Below, one piece after another: positions 38,567 through 48,882 of a stretch of DNA of 64,000 bases; position 1 is the stretch's first letter; every line of letters begins with the position of its first letter. This DNA comes from Marinobacter salarius (GTDB taxonomy: Bacteria > Pseudomonadota > Gammaproteobacteria > Pseudomonadales > Oleiphilaceae): positions 2,542,001-2,606,000 of the forward strand of contig CP007152.1 of assembly GCA_000831005.1 (NCBI GenBank), given 5' to 3'. Under the pieces are notes generated by a model, which did no database searches, was not told the origin of the DNA, and saw nothing but the letters and a program-made list of their open reading frames with translations. The translations under genes and the position numbers were made by a program.

Positions 38567-39136
38567 TCACACTGGCGCCACCCCGAAGAGCCATTGGTGA
38601 GCCCACATTACCAGCACCGCATAAACCGCGAGGCCACCAACAACCGCTATGGCATCGTTCGCTTTGCTGGCCGGCAGGGTCGCAATCGGCCGCTGGGTTC
38701 TGCGTTTCAAGGAGATCCGATCCACCACGGCCCAGGCCAGGAAAGAGCCGAACAGCAACAGGTCGTGCAGCATCCCGTTCGCGAGTATGTGAGCCAAAGC
38801 CCAGAGCTTGACCGCGACGAGCATGGGGTGCCCAAGTTTTGCCTTGATCTTGCCCGGGAAATAGGTGGCCAGCAGTAGGGGAAAGACCGGAATCAGAAGG
38901 AACATGGCCAGGTGCCGGAGCCAGCCTGGAGATGTGTAAATGACGGTCGGGTCGAGGCGGGCGTTGCCATACCCCCAAACGATCAGAACCAGACCGACCA
39001 ATGCGGCCAGCGAGTAAAGCCCCTTGAACGCCCCTTCGCCAAGGGAGTTGTGCAGGCGATTGCGCAGCGGTTCGTTGACGATGGACAGAGAGTGCACGCC
39101 AAGAAATAAAACCAGACCAACGATCAGTGTTGCCAT
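38567..39136 (-). CDS. NnrU family protein
   Basis: 189 residues, about five transmembrane helices. NnrU hallmarks are VLFLGVHSLSIVNEPLRNRL, LYSLAALVGLVLIVWGYG and GKIKAKLGHPMLVAVKLWALAHILANG. NnrU is linked to nitric oxide metabolism in denitrifiers, but no denitrification genes are seen here. Inner membrane. Convergent with the ECF41 gene, 4 bp apart. Confidence 0.85.
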   Translation of the reverse strand: MATLIVGLVLFLGVHSLSIVNEPLRNRLHNSLGEGAFKGLYSLAALVGLVLIVWGYGNARLDPTVIYTSPGWLRHLAMFLLIPVFPLLLATYFPGKIKAKLGHPMLVAVKLWALAHILANGMLHDLLLFGSFLAWAVVDRISLKRRTQRPIATLPASKANDAIAVVGGLAVYAVLVMWAHQWLFGVAPV

Positions 39137-39246
39137 TTACCCATGCTCCGTTGAGAAATTCCAGACAGTATAGTTGCGCAAACCGGGACAGGGCAGCCTC
39201 AAGCGTTTATCATCCGGAGCCTGTTTTACCGGATTGAGAAGGCCCC

Positions 39247-39620
39247 ATGAAGTTTCCAAAAGTCACGGTCGTATTGGTTTCCGCAGCCCTGTTGTTCGTA
39301 CTTTGGGAGCAGACCCGGGAGCGCCCGCAACCCGTGGATGCCCGCCGTTTTGCCAACCTTGCGGATAATCCAGTCGAACTTAGCGTAGCCATGGACTGGG
39401 TCGTTCGCCAACTCCCCGTGTTGTGTGAGGACGCGACTGGACAGGATTCGGACTCCGGGCTCATTCGACGTGCGTCAGTGAAGGGGAGACCCGTACATCG
39501 GCCTGCCGACGTGCGGTTTATGATCGTTTTCCGAGTGTGATCGCCTCGGAACAGGTGTTCCGAGATGTCGCCCTCAGCGCGATGAACTGCCTTGTCCCGC
39601 AGTCCGGATTGGTTGAATAA
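39247..39620 (+). CDS. Short secreted or membrane-anchored hypothetical protein, frameshifted
   Basis: About 124 residues in the repaired frame. A start (MKFPKVTVVLVSAALLFVLWEQ) with one hydrophobic segment, then a hydrophilic stretch with LCEDATGQ. The frame is lost around 39450-39515, and the other frame reads YDRFPSVIASEQVFRDVALSAMNCLVPQ to TAA at 39618-39620. I do not recognise the family. Confidence 0.45.
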
Positions 39621-39750
39621 GCTTTTAACCAATGACGTACAGGACGTATGGACGGTGTTTTATGCGAGTATCCCGGACGAACACCTGAATCGGCACTATA
39701 GTGGGGTAACATCAACACCATAGTGAGTTTCCGTGTTCTGTGGCCAGACG

Positions 39751-41484
39751 ATGACCCGTACTCAATGCCTCGATAGTGTCCTCCGGCTCCAAAGCCGAGC
39801 CCTCTTTATTGCCGGGACTCTCTCTTTCAGTCAGATCGCTTGGGCGCAAATTGACACCGACAATTGTATTGTCAGCGAAATCCAGCCGGACGCCATTGAT
39901 CTTGACCAGCCCCGGGATCAACTGGCTCGCCAGAGCGACTTGGATATTCCGGCAGGTGCCAGAATCGGCCGAATAAACATTATTCGGCGCCCGATCTTCG
40001 ATACCACCGATCCGGAACAGGACAACTTTCTTTATCGCACGCTGAACGCCCTAAATACCCCGACCTGGAAATCGGCCCTGCGTGCCCAGTTGGTGTTCGA
40101 CGAAGGTGACGTTTACCAACCGGGTACGCTGGACGAATCCGAACGTATATTGCGGCAGAGTGAGTACCTGACGGCCGCGTGGATCGGTGTTACCCGCGTT
40201 TGCGGGAATGAGCTGGAAGTCACTGTCCTTGCACGTGACACCTGGACGTTACTGCCGAGCGTTGGTGCTTCCAGGACGGGAGGCGAGAATAAAACCAACA
40301 CCGGCCTTTCTGATCCGAATTTCCTGGGTTCCGGCAAGAGCGTGGGGATCTCCCACAAAAAAGATGCCGACCGCAGCGAGACCAGTGTCGATTTCGATGA
40401 TCCGAACGTGCTTGGCTCCCATTGGCAGGCAGGCCTTTCCTACGATAAGCGCAGTGATGGGCGCGGTCGCAGTGCCTACCTTGAGCGTCCATTCTACAGT
40501 GAGCTGGCGGAGTGGCGATTTGGCCTGAGTGGTGAGGATGACATTCGCGAACAATCCCGCTATGTGGGGGCGGAGGCAATTGCGGACTATCGGCAGGACC
40601 GCGATTTTGCCAGTGTTGATGTCGGCTGGCGACTGGCAGAACGCAATGGCAGCCAGTTAAGACTGCTTGCCGGTTTTCGCTACGATGCCCGGGCGTTTGA
40701 GCGCTTACCGGATGAAACCAATCTGGACCTTCTGCCCGATGATCGGACACTGAGCTACCCATGGGTCGGGTTTGACTACCGTGAGAACCGCTTCCGGGAA
40801 ATGACAAACCTGACTCGTCTGCAACGGGTCGAGGACGTGCGGGACGGCTTCGTGTGGCGTACCGAGCTGGGGTACTCCTCGCCGGGACTTGGAGCGACGG
40901 AAGACCGCGCCGTACTGAATATGGACTTCCGGGATGCTTTGCTGGCCACTGACACCAACTACGCCAGCTACGGGTTCAGTCAGAGCGGCACCTGGCGATT
41001 TGACCAGCACCGTTTCGAGAATCTTATCGGAACCCTGAGCCTGGAGTACTTTCATGGCGGGGCAGTGGACTGGAACAGTTGGTACACCAACCTGTCGTTC
41101 ACGGCAGCGCACAATTTGACCGTGGATCAACAGCTTCTTATTGGCGGTGACAACGGCCTTCGTGGTTATCCGAGCAACTACCAGCAGGGCAACAGAAGAG
41201 CGCTGTGGACACTGGAGCGCCGTTACTTCCCGGACTGGCACCCTTTCGAGCTGTTTCGCATGGGGGGTGTGATTTTCACCGATGTAGGCAGAGCCTGGTT
41301 TGATGATGGTCGCAATAGCGGACCCGATGACGGCGTACTGACGGATGTGGGATTCGGCCTGAGGCTGGCCTCAAGCCGGATCGAAGTACAGCGAATGCTG
41401 CACCTGGACTTCGCCTTCCCGCTGGCGGGAGATGACAGCGTTGACCAGGTGCAGGTCTTGTTGCGGGGTCGTTCGCGATTCTAA
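39751..41484 (+). CDS. Omp85/BamA-like outer-membrane beta-barrel protein
   Basis: 577 residues from ATG 39751 (GTG 39733 is possible). Signal peptide ending near QIAWA-Q. An N-terminal periplasmic part (about 40-150) resembles a single POTRA-like module (YQPGTLDESERILRQSEYLTAAWIGV). The remainder is a beta-barrel with alternating strands and the Omp85 motif GGDNGLRGYPSNYQQGNRRALWTLERRY (the conserved R-G-Y/F loop), and ends in a C-terminal Phe (RSRF). It would insert in the outer membrane, perhaps translocating a partner or assembling proteins. With about one POTRA it is not BamA; a TamA or patatin-type relative is possible. Confidence 0.65.
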   Translation: MTRTQCLDSVLRLQSRALFIAGTLSFSQIAWAQIDTDNCIVSEIQPDAIDLDQPRDQLARQSDLDIPAGARIGRINIIRRPIFDTTDPEQDNFLYRTLNALNTPTWKSALRAQLVFDEGDVYQPGTLDESERILRQSEYLTAAWIGVTRVCGNELEVTVLARDTWTLLPSVGASRTGGENKTNTGLSDPNFLGSGKSVGISHKKDADRSETSVDFDDPNVLGSHWQAGLSYDKRSDGRGRSAYLERPFYSELAEWRFGLSGEDDIREQSRYVGAEAIADYRQDRDFASVDVGWRLAERNGSQLRLLAGFRYDARAFERLPDETNLDLLPDDRTLSYPWVGFDYRENRFREMTNLTRLQRVEDVRDGFVWRTELGYSSPGLGATEDRAVLNMDFRDALLATDTNYASYGFSQSGTWRFDQHRFENLIGTLSLEYFHGGAVDWNSWYTNLSFTAAHNLTVDQQLLIGGDNGLRGYPSNYQQGNRRALWTLERRYFPDWHPFELFRMGGVIFTDVGRAWFDDGRNSGPDDGVLTDVGFGLRLASSRIEVQRMLHLDFAFPLAGDDSVDQVQVLLRGRSRF

Positions 41485-41496
41485 GCGACAGTCATG

Positions 41497-43119
41497 TCAC
41501 TTGATCCACTTGTCGCCCCAATGGGTGATGTCGTGCTTCTGCTCCACTTGCAGTGTGCGGGCGCCAGCGGCCGGTTCTGCTTCTTCCGCGGCAGCAATTT
41601 CCTCGTCAATCACTCGCGTTGAGAGTGACAGCCAACTGGTCACGAAGGCGGCAGCATCGCCGTTGATCTCAAGAGCGAGCTCGTCGACGTTGGTGATGTC
41701 GTCACAGGCTGAGTGATAACAGGGGTCGAAAGCAACGCCAGCCTCGCCACCGAACTTGGCCGCCTGCTCTTCGGTTTTCAGCACTTCCGCACCGGTAAAC
41801 AGCCCGCCAAACGCAATGCCGTCCTCGAAGAACTGCGCGTAGTCTGAGCGGAAGCTGATTTGCGTGCCCTCTGAGGCGATTTCACGCAGGTTGAAGTACT
41901 TCTCGAACAGCGCCTCCGTGGCGGCTGATCCCGGAGGACCTGCCAGATCGAAGTCAGAACCATCGCCATCGTAGATAAAGTTGCCGAAGTTGGGCGAACC
42001 AATCATGTCGTAGTTCAGGTAGACCTTGATCTTGTCCTTCTCTTCCTGGGAAAGGCTGTTGACGTAGAACGTTGAGCCAACCAGGCCGGCCTCTTCCGCA
42101 CCCCACCAGGCAAAGCGGACCTGATTACGGGGGTGAGCCCGTTTCATTTGCAGGGCCAGTTCAAGAAGCGCAGCGCTGCCGGAGCCATTGTCGTTGATAC
42201 CAGCCCCTTCAAACACTGAATCCAGGTGAGCGCCCGTCATCACGACGTTGTCAGGGTTGCCCCGATTGGTTTCGGCAATCACGTTGGAGGTTTCGGTTTG
42301 CTCTCTCACCACGTTGGTTACGACTCTGAGCTGGAGGTCCTGCTGCTCAACCCAGCCAGCGCCAATGTCGTAGGTGGTGAACACGACGGGAACTCCCCCG
42401 GCGTAGTCATCGCCGAGCGTGGCGTTGATCAGGCCTTTGCGGTCTTCCGTGTTGCCCTGGTTGAAGATCACCACACCCGCGGCGCCAGCATTGGCCGCGT
42501 TGGTTGCTTTCTGCCCGAAGGCGCAGGCTCCCCGTTGGATGACGGCGACCGATCCAGCGGGGAAGTCGGTAAAGTCCTCGGGTTCACAGCCACTGGTGGA
42601 GGTATTGTCGGGGCCGAGTTGAACGTCAACGGCAACGGCCATGCCCGTCACATCGCCCGGCTCCGTCTGGGACAGGTAGGTAAAGTCCTCTTCCCAGACA
42701 TAGTCGGTCGGAGTGGGTGCCGTGGCCTGCAGAATGCCGTCTCCGGTCGGGTAGAAGGCATTGAAAGGAAACTGCTGGATGGTCACGTCATAGCCCGCAC
42801 TCTCCAGTGTGGTTTTAACGTAATCGACCGTCGCCTGGTATCCAGGTAAGCCGGCAGCGCGATTGCCATCATTGGCTTCGGCAATGCCGTATAACCGGTC
42901 CAGGTGGTATTGGATGTTGCTTGCCTGCATGCAGCGGGGCAGACCAAATGGCGTGCTATTGAGAATGCCAAAGCGACACTCAAACGGACTGATTCGATCC
43001 GGGCTCCAGAAATCGTTGAGTAAATCGCCGGTGGATTTCTGGCCTGGCGAGGCGTGTGCGGTTATTGCAAAGAAAAGGGATCCTAAAGCCATGGTGCGGC
43101 TTGCGGTGCTGATTTTCAT
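41497..43119 (-). CDS. M28 family metallopeptidase (aminopeptidase) with PA domain
   Basis: 540 residues. Sec signal (AITAHA-SP). A PA insert (about 150-275: TGMAVAVDVQLGP...AGSVAVIQRGACAFGQKATNAANAGAAGVVIF) precedes the catalytic M28 domain. Zinc ligands and active site: AHLDSVFEGAGINDNGSGS (His, Asp), AEEAGLVGS (catalytic Glu and ligand Glu), LNYDMIG (Asp) and a late YHSACDD (His). Exported zinc aminopeptidase of the leucine/arginine type, likely for peptide scavenging. An uncharacterised C-terminal tail of about 25 Glu/Ala-rich residues follows. Confidence 0.85.
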   Translation of the reverse strand: MKISTASRTMALGSLFFAITAHASPGQKSTGDLLNDFWSPDRISPFECRFGILNSTPFGLPRCMQASNIQYHLDRLYGIAEANDGNRAAGLPGYQATVDYVKTTLESAGYDVTIQQFPFNAFYPTGDGILQATAPTPTDYVWEEDFTYLSQTEPGDVTGMAVAVDVQLGPDNTSTSGCEPEDFTDFPAGSVAVIQRGACAFGQKATNAANAGAAGVVIFNQGNTEDRKGLINATLGDDYAGGVPVVFTTYDIGAGWVEQQDLQLRVVTNVVREQTETSNVIAETNRGNPDNVVMTGAHLDSVFEGAGINDNGSGSAALLELALQMKRAHPRNQVRFAWWGAEEAGLVGSTFYVNSLSQEEKDKIKVYLNYDMIGSPNFGNFIYDGDGSDFDLAGPPGSAATEALFEKYFNLREIASEGTQISFRSDYAQFFEDGIAFGGLFTGAEVLKTEEQAAKFGGEAGVAFDPCYHSACDDITNVDELALEINGDAAAFVTSWLSLSTRVIDEEIAAAEEAEPAAGARTLQVEQKHDITHWGDKWIK

Positions 43120-43308
43120 TGTGATTCTCCAATCCTGGGAGTTTGTTGTTAGGTCCGCTTGTGGCGGACTTTCAGCGCGGGGAGGCCTGAATGGATGTTA
43201 AACAGGCGCCCGGGCATCACTACTTCCATCGATGCCTACCGCAAGACTAGTCGCGGTTTTTTTGTCCATCCAGGCGGAAAACATTACAAAACGTTAGGTT
43301 TCGGGAGG

Positions 43309-43337
43309 CGCCGACGTGAGCGTTGGTCACGTCGGCG
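43309..43337. repeat. Perfect 11-bp inverted repeat between minus-strand genes
   Basis: CGCCGACGTGA (43309-43319) and TCACGTCGGCG (43327-43337) with a 7-nt loop, bordered by GGGAGGC on both sides (43303-43309 and 43340-43346). It lies 34 bp beyond the stop of the binding-protein gene on the minus strand. No T-run, so terminator use is uncertain. The remaining part of the 250-bp gap shows nothing else. Confidence 0.5.
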
Positions 43338-43370
43338 TTGGGAGGCAGGAAGGGCGCTCTTGCGGTGCGC

Positions 43371-44114
43371 TCAGAATCCGTAGGAGCGGGAAATGGTCTC
43401 CTTTTCGCCGGACTCAACCAGTGCCTGGTAACTTTTGTTCAGAGCCTGCAGGATCTCGGGGGCGGTGTCCTTGTGGACGGCGAGATACATTGGCGTTTCA
43501 CGGAACACCAGAACGCGCTCGAGCCCGGTTACATCGGACGCATCAGCAGCCAGGTATGGGCCAGCCAGACCGTCAGCTACCCAGAGGTCAATCTGATCCT
43601 GGACCAGGCGGCGCGCATTCAGGCCGTTGTTGCTGATTGCGGAAACGTCAAAGCCCTTGTCGATCAAAAAGTTGGTCATGACGTCGCCCTTGTACCCACC
43701 GATCTGATAGCTGTGGGCATCGTTCAGGGTGTTCAGTTCAATGGACGAACCGGGTTTGGCGAACAGTGTCCATTCGATGGAGGACAGTGGCCCCACCCAG
43801 TCGAAAAAAGGCGCTCGATCCTCTGTTTTGGATACACAGTAGATGGCGTGGTCAGGATGCCGTTCGGCCCGGTTGAGGCCATAGCTGAGGTCCCGGAGTT
43901 TAATGCTGTAATCCAGCTCGGCTTTACCCAGAAGCGCCTTCACGACATCGGTACAAAGACCCGTGATGTCTGCTTCTGAGTGGGCAAATGGCTGACCATT
44001 GGTGGTCATGTTATAAGGAGGGTATTGCTCTGTGTAGATCCGCAGTTCTTCTGCGGCAGTCGTACAACCTGCCGTTAACATCAGGGCCATTGTCAGCCCG
44101 AATTTTCCTTTCAT
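43371..44114 (-). CDS. Family 3 (amino-acid type) solute-binding protein
   Basis: 247 residues from ATG 44114 (a second ATG at 44129 is less likely). N-terminal signal with LTAGC that could be a lipobox. Periplasmic-binding domain: LRIYTEQYPPYNMTTNGQ, ADITGLCTDVVKALLGKA, FFDWVGPLSSIEWTLFAK, and VADGLAGPYLAADASDV. No ABC permease genes adjacent, so it may be an orphan receptor or a sensory or scavenging protein. Ligand unknown. Confidence 0.7.
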   Translation of the reverse strand: MKGKFGLTMALMLTAGCTTAAEELRIYTEQYPPYNMTTNGQPFAHSEADITGLCTDVVKALLGKAELDYSIKLRDLSYGLNRAERHPDHAIYCVSKTEDRAPFFDWVGPLSSIEWTLFAKPGSSIELNTLNDAHSYQIGGYKGDVMTNFLIDKGFDVSAISNNGLNARRLVQDQIDLWVADGLAGPYLAADASDVTGLERVLVFRETPMYLAVHKDTAPEILQALNKSYQALVESGEKETISRSYGF

Positions 44115-44249
44115 GAACCCACTCCACATGTATGGTTACGGTATTTACGGAGTGCGGCATGATATTGAAGAGGAATCCAGCGTGGCATGCTGGATTCCTC
44201 TTCTTTACATTTTGGCAATGTAGTGAAAGTGGCAGGTAATGCTGACGTT

Positions 44250-45173
44250 CTACCGGGCGTTTGTCCGGGCACGGTAGACGGAAGGTGTCTCTCCGAACCT
44301 CGCCTTGAATGCCCGGCTGAACTGGCTGGCGTCGTTGAAACCGCAGTTGAGGGCGATGGCAGTGATTTTACTTCCCGGTTGGCGGAGTAGGTCCCGGGCC
44401 CGGGTCAGGCGTTGTTCCTGAACGTATTGATAGGGTGCGCAGCCAAAGGTCGCCCGGAACAGGCGGGCAAAATGGTAAGGGCTCAGATTAACCCAGCCCG
44501 CCATGTCCGCGAGGGTCAACGTCCGGTCCAACTGCGCGTGAATACGTTCCTGTAGCAATCGGCGGTAACGCAGTGAGAGTTGTCCGGTAACAGAGGGAGT
44601 TGCCTGCTGTACGTTCGAGTGACGACTAACCACCTGTAGTAACAGCCACTGGGCCAGGTGATCCATCGCCATGGACTGACCGGGGGCGAGCCAATCACTC
44701 AGTGCCAGTAACTGGCCCGCCTGGGCCAGAACCGGGTCCTGCGTGTGGTATCGCTCACTGAGTTCAACCCGGTCAGGCTCGCAGTCCCAGGTCTGTTCTG
44801 CGCAGCGGGCGATGTCCAGGTCATTGAAGTAGAGGTGGAAGAATTCGAATTGGCCGTCGATCTGCCAGGTGGATTGACTGCCGGCGGGAAACAGGCAAAC
44901 AGCCCCCGGAAAGCCCTGGCTCACGGCCCGTCCGTTTACCACCCGCCTCGCTTTGTCGCCCTCGTTAATGTAAATGCTCAGGGCGTGATGGCGCGGTCGC
45001 TCGTAACGCACCTCGCCCTTGCGGTTCTGCCACTGTGCGAGGGCGCGGCCCTGGTCCAGCTCCATGAGCTTTTGAGGCGCCACGCCAGCGGCTCGCAGCG
45101 CGTCCACAATGTCGCGGCGTTCCCTGTGGGGATTCTTCGTTGAATCGGGTATCTGGGGTGAGCTGGTCTGCAT
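44250..45173 (-). CDS. AraC-family transcriptional regulator
   Basis: 307 residues. The ribosome-binding site GGAGG (45185-45181) sets the start at ATG 45173 rather than 45188. N-terminal cupin-like sensing half (ALSIYINEGDKARRVVNG; QIDGQFEFFHLYFND), then a double helix-turn-helix (TLTLADMAGWVNLSPYHFARLFRATFGCAPYQYVQEQRLTRARDLL and ITAIALNCGFNDASQFSRAFKARFG). It diverges from the EamA exporter gene 45286 with a gap of about 110 bp, the usual layout for local regulation of an exporter. Confidence 0.85.
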   Translation of the reverse strand: MQTSSPQIPDSTKNPHRERRDIVDALRAAGVAPQKLMELDQGRALAQWQNRKGEVRYERPRHHALSIYINEGDKARRVVNGRAVSQGFPGAVCLFPAGSQSTWQIDGQFEFFHLYFNDLDIARCAEQTWDCEPDRVELSERYHTQDPVLAQAGQLLALSDWLAPGQSMAMDHLAQWLLLQVVSRHSNVQQATPSVTGQLSLRYRRLLQERIHAQLDRTLTLADMAGWVNLSPYHFARLFRATFGCAPYQYVQEQRLTRARDLLRQPGSKITAIALNCGFNDASQFSRAFKARFGETPSVYRARTNAR

Positions 45174-45285
45174 ATCGGGCCTCCGCAAGAATCATCCATG
45201 GTTGCGCAGGATCTGACAAGTTTTCCCCTTCGCGCTGTCATAAGATCGGCCACTAGATACATCAATGCGTCACTTATTAAAGGGA

Positions 45286-46157
45286 ATGACTATTATGCCG
45301 ATTTCCATGCACTACGGTTTGACGGTACTGATCTGGGGCCTGACCTGGACGGCCATTCGCCTGCAGGTTGAGTCTGCGCCGGTGGATGTTTCGGTGTTCT
45401 ATCGTTTTTTGATGGCTTCTGTTGTGGCTCTGGTGGTGCTTGCATTGCTTGGGCGCCTGCAGACGTTGACGCTCAAGCAGCATGGCTGGCTTTTTTTGCA
45501 GGGGCTGACGCTGTACAGCGTGAACTTCCTGCTCATATACCGTGCTGCCGAGTCCATGACCAGTGGTTTGCTGGCGGTGGTGTTTTCACTGGCGGCGCTG
45601 TTCAATGCCTTGAATGGCTGGCTATGGTTGCGGTTGAAGCCCACCGCCCGTCTGTATCCCGCTGTGGCGTTAGGGATTACAGGCGTGGCGCTGCTGTTCT
45701 GGCATGATTTGCAGCTTGGTAACGCCACCGGTGCCAGCATCCTGTTTGCGGCTGCCGGCACGTTCTGGTTTTCCATGGGGAACCTGGTGAGTATCAAGGT
45801 TCGGCTGGCGCAAATCCCCTTGTTGGTGGCGAATGCCTGGGCCATGGTTTACGGCGCTGTGATCCTCGCGTCTGGTGTCTGTTGCAGGGAGTGGAGTGGG
45901 TGGTGCCAACCTCCGCGACCTTCTGGGGCGCAACGGTTTTCCTGGCGGTACCCGGCTCCATTATTGCGTTTTATTGCTACATCACTGTGATCCAGACCCT
46001 CGGTGCCGACCGGGCTGGCTATGCAACGGTGCTGTTTCCGGTGGTTGCCCTGAGTGTATCGACCTGGCTGGAAGGCTTTGAATGGACAACAACCGCCGTA
46101 TTGGGTGCCCTACTGGCCATCCTGGGAAATTACGTGCTGTTTCGCCGAGTCAAATGA
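45286..46157 (+). CDS. EamA-family (DMT) transporter, frameshifted
   Basis: About 290 residues, ten membrane helices in two EamA repeats (VLIWGLTWTAIRLQ; VFYRFLMASVVALVVLALL; and AIILG-type ends, ALLAILGNYVLFRR). ATG 45286 or 45295. The frame breaks near 45869 (GATCCTCGCGTCTGG), with QGVEWVVPTSATFWGATVFLAVPGSIIAFY continuing. Likely exporter of an amino acid or small metabolite controlled by the divergent AraC protein. Confidence 0.75.
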
Positions 46158-46181
46158 TATCCCGTGGGGCCTCGGAAACCG

Positions 46182-48604
46182 CTACCTTGTATGGAGCTTC
46201 AGATGCGTCACCTTTTCCGAGAGACGGCTGGGTTCCGTGCCGAGGATGTCATCCAGTGAGGAAGGCCGATGGATCCAGAAGCCCTGGAGAAGATCCACGC
46301 CGATCTCCTTGAGTAACGACGCTGCATCCTCGGACTCGACGTACTCGGCCACCGTGATCATGTCCATGGTTCGGCCAATGTCATGAATGGCCCTGACCAT
46401 TGCAAGGTCTGTTTTGCTGGTGACGATATCGCGAACAAACATCCCGTCGATCTTCAGGCAGGTAACTGGCAACCGGCGCAGGTAACCAAACGACGACAAC
46501 CCTGAACCGAAGTCGTCCAGGGCAAAGCTGCACCCCATGTCGCTCAGGCGTTTCATGAAGGCCTGAACTTCCAGCAGGTTATGGACGGCGGCAGTTTCGG
46601 TGATTTCGAAGCAGATCTTGTTCGCTGGAACCCCGTAATGGTGGAACCTGCCAACCACAAAATCCGCGAAGTCTGTTTGATCGAACGAGCGACCAGACAG
46701 GTTGATGTGGCAGGCTTCCAAGGCACCAAGGTGTTCTGGGGCGGCGGACAGTTTTTCGAGTACATTCTCGATAACCCAGCGGTCGATTCTCGATGCCATG
46801 CCATAGCGCTCCGCAGGGGGCAGGAAAGCACTGGGAGGCACCACCGAACCATCCTGTGAGCGCATGCGAATCAGCACCTCGTATCGCAACCCCTTGCCCC
46901 GGCCCGTGGGCGGGGCAATTATCTGGCATTCAAGGAAAAAGCGGTTGTCCTGAAGCGCGGTCTGAATGCGGTTGTGCCATTCCATCTCGCCCTGCTGGGA
47001 GGCCATCTGCTTGTCGTCCATCGACATCACGCACACGCGGTTGCGGCCGCTGTCTTTGGCGGTGTAACAGGCAATGTCGGCGGCTTTCATCAGGGCGCTG
47101 ATGCCCGCGCTTTCTGCGGTTATAGGCACCACGCCAATACTGCAACTGATGGTGTGGCTGGTTTGCTGCCAGGAGAACACCAGGTGGTCGAGAGAGGCCC
47201 GCACCTTTTCAGCCACATGATGGGCGGTGTCGAGGTCGCAGTTCTGAAGAATGATACCGAACTCGTCGCCGCCCAGTCTGGCCAGGATGTCCGCTTCGCG
47301 TAGATTCTTTGAAATGATGTCGGATACCTGGCGCAGAAGTTGGTCGCCCGCGTCATGGCCCGACGTGTCGTTCGCCAGCTTGAACTGGTCCAGGTCGATG
47401 TAGCAGAGGGCGTGTTGCTTTCCTCCGTTGCGGACGTGCCCGAGATGGCTGGCAAGCTGCTGCTCAAAGGCTCTTCGGTTTATCAGGCCGGTCAGGCTGT
47501 CATGGGTCGCCATGTAGCTCAATTCCGTCGACAAACGGTGAGACTCGGAAATGTCTTCCATAACCGTTGTGAAGTACGCTGAAGCGCTGGGCACATCCCA
47601 CACGCGGGATACGGTGAGCCTGGCCCACAAGAAGTCATTGTCTTTTCGAACAATGCGATGCTCGGTCGTATAGCTGTCGATGTTACCGAAGCTGATATCC
47701 CGTCGTTCTTCCCGGGCAACGTCCCAGTCTTCCGGATGGACCAGCTCCCGATAGGGCGATGCACAAGGTCATCGGGCCGGTAGCCAAGGATGTCGCAGGT
47801 CGCCTGATTGGCATTAACGATTCGGCCCTCGGTATCAATCTGGATGATACCGATGGCGGACTGCTCGAAGATCGAGCGGAAGTTCTGCTCGGTTCGATTG
47901 AGCAGTCTCACCAGCCGGAATCCCAGGAACCAGGACAGCAGCGCCACAAGAGTCAGGAACAATGCACTGACAACAGACAGGAAGCTGGCGGCCCAACGCG
48001 AGGCGTCTCCCATGGAAAGGCGGAATTCCCGGGCATTCACCTGCAGTTGCTGGTCAACAATCGCGAGCTTGTCTCGCAGGGCCTGCAGTTGCTCGCGATC
48101 CGGAGGTGCCGCCAACCACTCTCGTTCCATCGCGTTGCCGATCTGATCCAGTTCAAACAGCAGGTCATCGGCGCCCTCCCAGGCGGTTAACGCCCGCTCC
48201 AGTTGATCAAGCCACGAAAAAAGACGGATCAGCAGAATCATGCGGGTCAGGTCTTCTTCATGGTTGCCCCCTTGGAGAAAACCATGCTTGGCACGTTGCC
48301 AATCGAGCGTATCGGAGGTGATGGCGACGCGGGCGTGCAGATCGCCGATGGGAACCGCCAGCGCCTGCCTCGCCTTCGCAAGGTGCGAAAAATCACCAGA
48401 TTCGGAAAACCGGTTGAGGTGGTGGACAGTATCGATCTGCGCTCGGGACCAGACGCTTTCGCCCCAGGTATAGGCAGTGATTGCCGACTGCACCTGCACC
48501 ACGGCGACCATGAAACACACCGTCAGGATGATCGTGAGGCACAGTCCTGCCACCAGCGCAATCAGTTGTCTTTGAAGATTGGGTTGCTGTCCTTTGCGTC
48601 GCAT
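46182..48604 (-). CDS. PAS-GGDEF-EAL cyclic-di-GMP signalling protein, frameshifted
   Basis: About 807 residues. TM1 (LIALVAGLCLTIILTVCFMVAVV), periplasmic segment of about 170 residues, TM2 (FLSVVSALFLTLVALLSWFL), PAS (NFRSIFEQSAIGIIQIDTEGRIV), GGDEF (RLGGDEF, I-site READ upstream) and EAL-type (YEVLIRM as E-x-L; NLSG, CFEITET, DDFGSGLSS, LKIDG, LLQGF). Break near 47756 (CATCGCCC; then YRELVHPEDWD). Both c-di-GMP synthesis and hydrolysis motifs are intact, so the net activity is unpredictable. Converges with the EamA gene. Confidence 0.85.
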
Positions 48605-48697
48605 GGCTGCCGGTACTCTCCATACATGGTGCAAAACAACATAAATGGCGCACCACAAATAGTGCCAGTAGGTGGCGCTTTCTCGATGGGGCGCGGC

Positions 48698-48841
48698 TTA
48701 CAACGTATGCCCCAACAACCCCAGAACGCCGAGGATGATCAGATAGCCCGCCACGATGTAGTTCAGCAGCTTTGGAAACACGAGTATGCCAATGCCCGCG
48801 CCCAGGCTTATCAGTGGTGCCAGTTCAAGGTGAAGTGTCAT
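48698..48841 (-). CDS. DUF3096 family tiny membrane protein
   Basis: 47 residues, ATG 48841 to TAA 48698: MTLHLELAPLISLGAGIGI followed by LVFPKLLNYIVAGYLIILGVLG and GLLGHTL. This matches the DUF3096 pattern (APLISL.AGI.IL..P.LLNYIVA.YLI..G..GL). Two hydrophobic hairpin helices predicted in the inner membrane. Function unknown. Lies between the GGDEF-EAL and MocR genes on the same strand. Confidence 0.7.
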   Translation of the reverse strand: MTLHLELAPLISLGAGIGILVFPKLLNYIVAGYLIILGVLGLLGHTL

Positions 48842-48882
48842 AAGAGTAGTATCCCTGTCGAGTACGTTGGAGCGTGTTTTTT

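Noticed and set aside
42226..42849. 207-codon plus-strand frame in the M28 peptidase
   Set aside because: Shadow of the peptidase PA domain region; no start signal.
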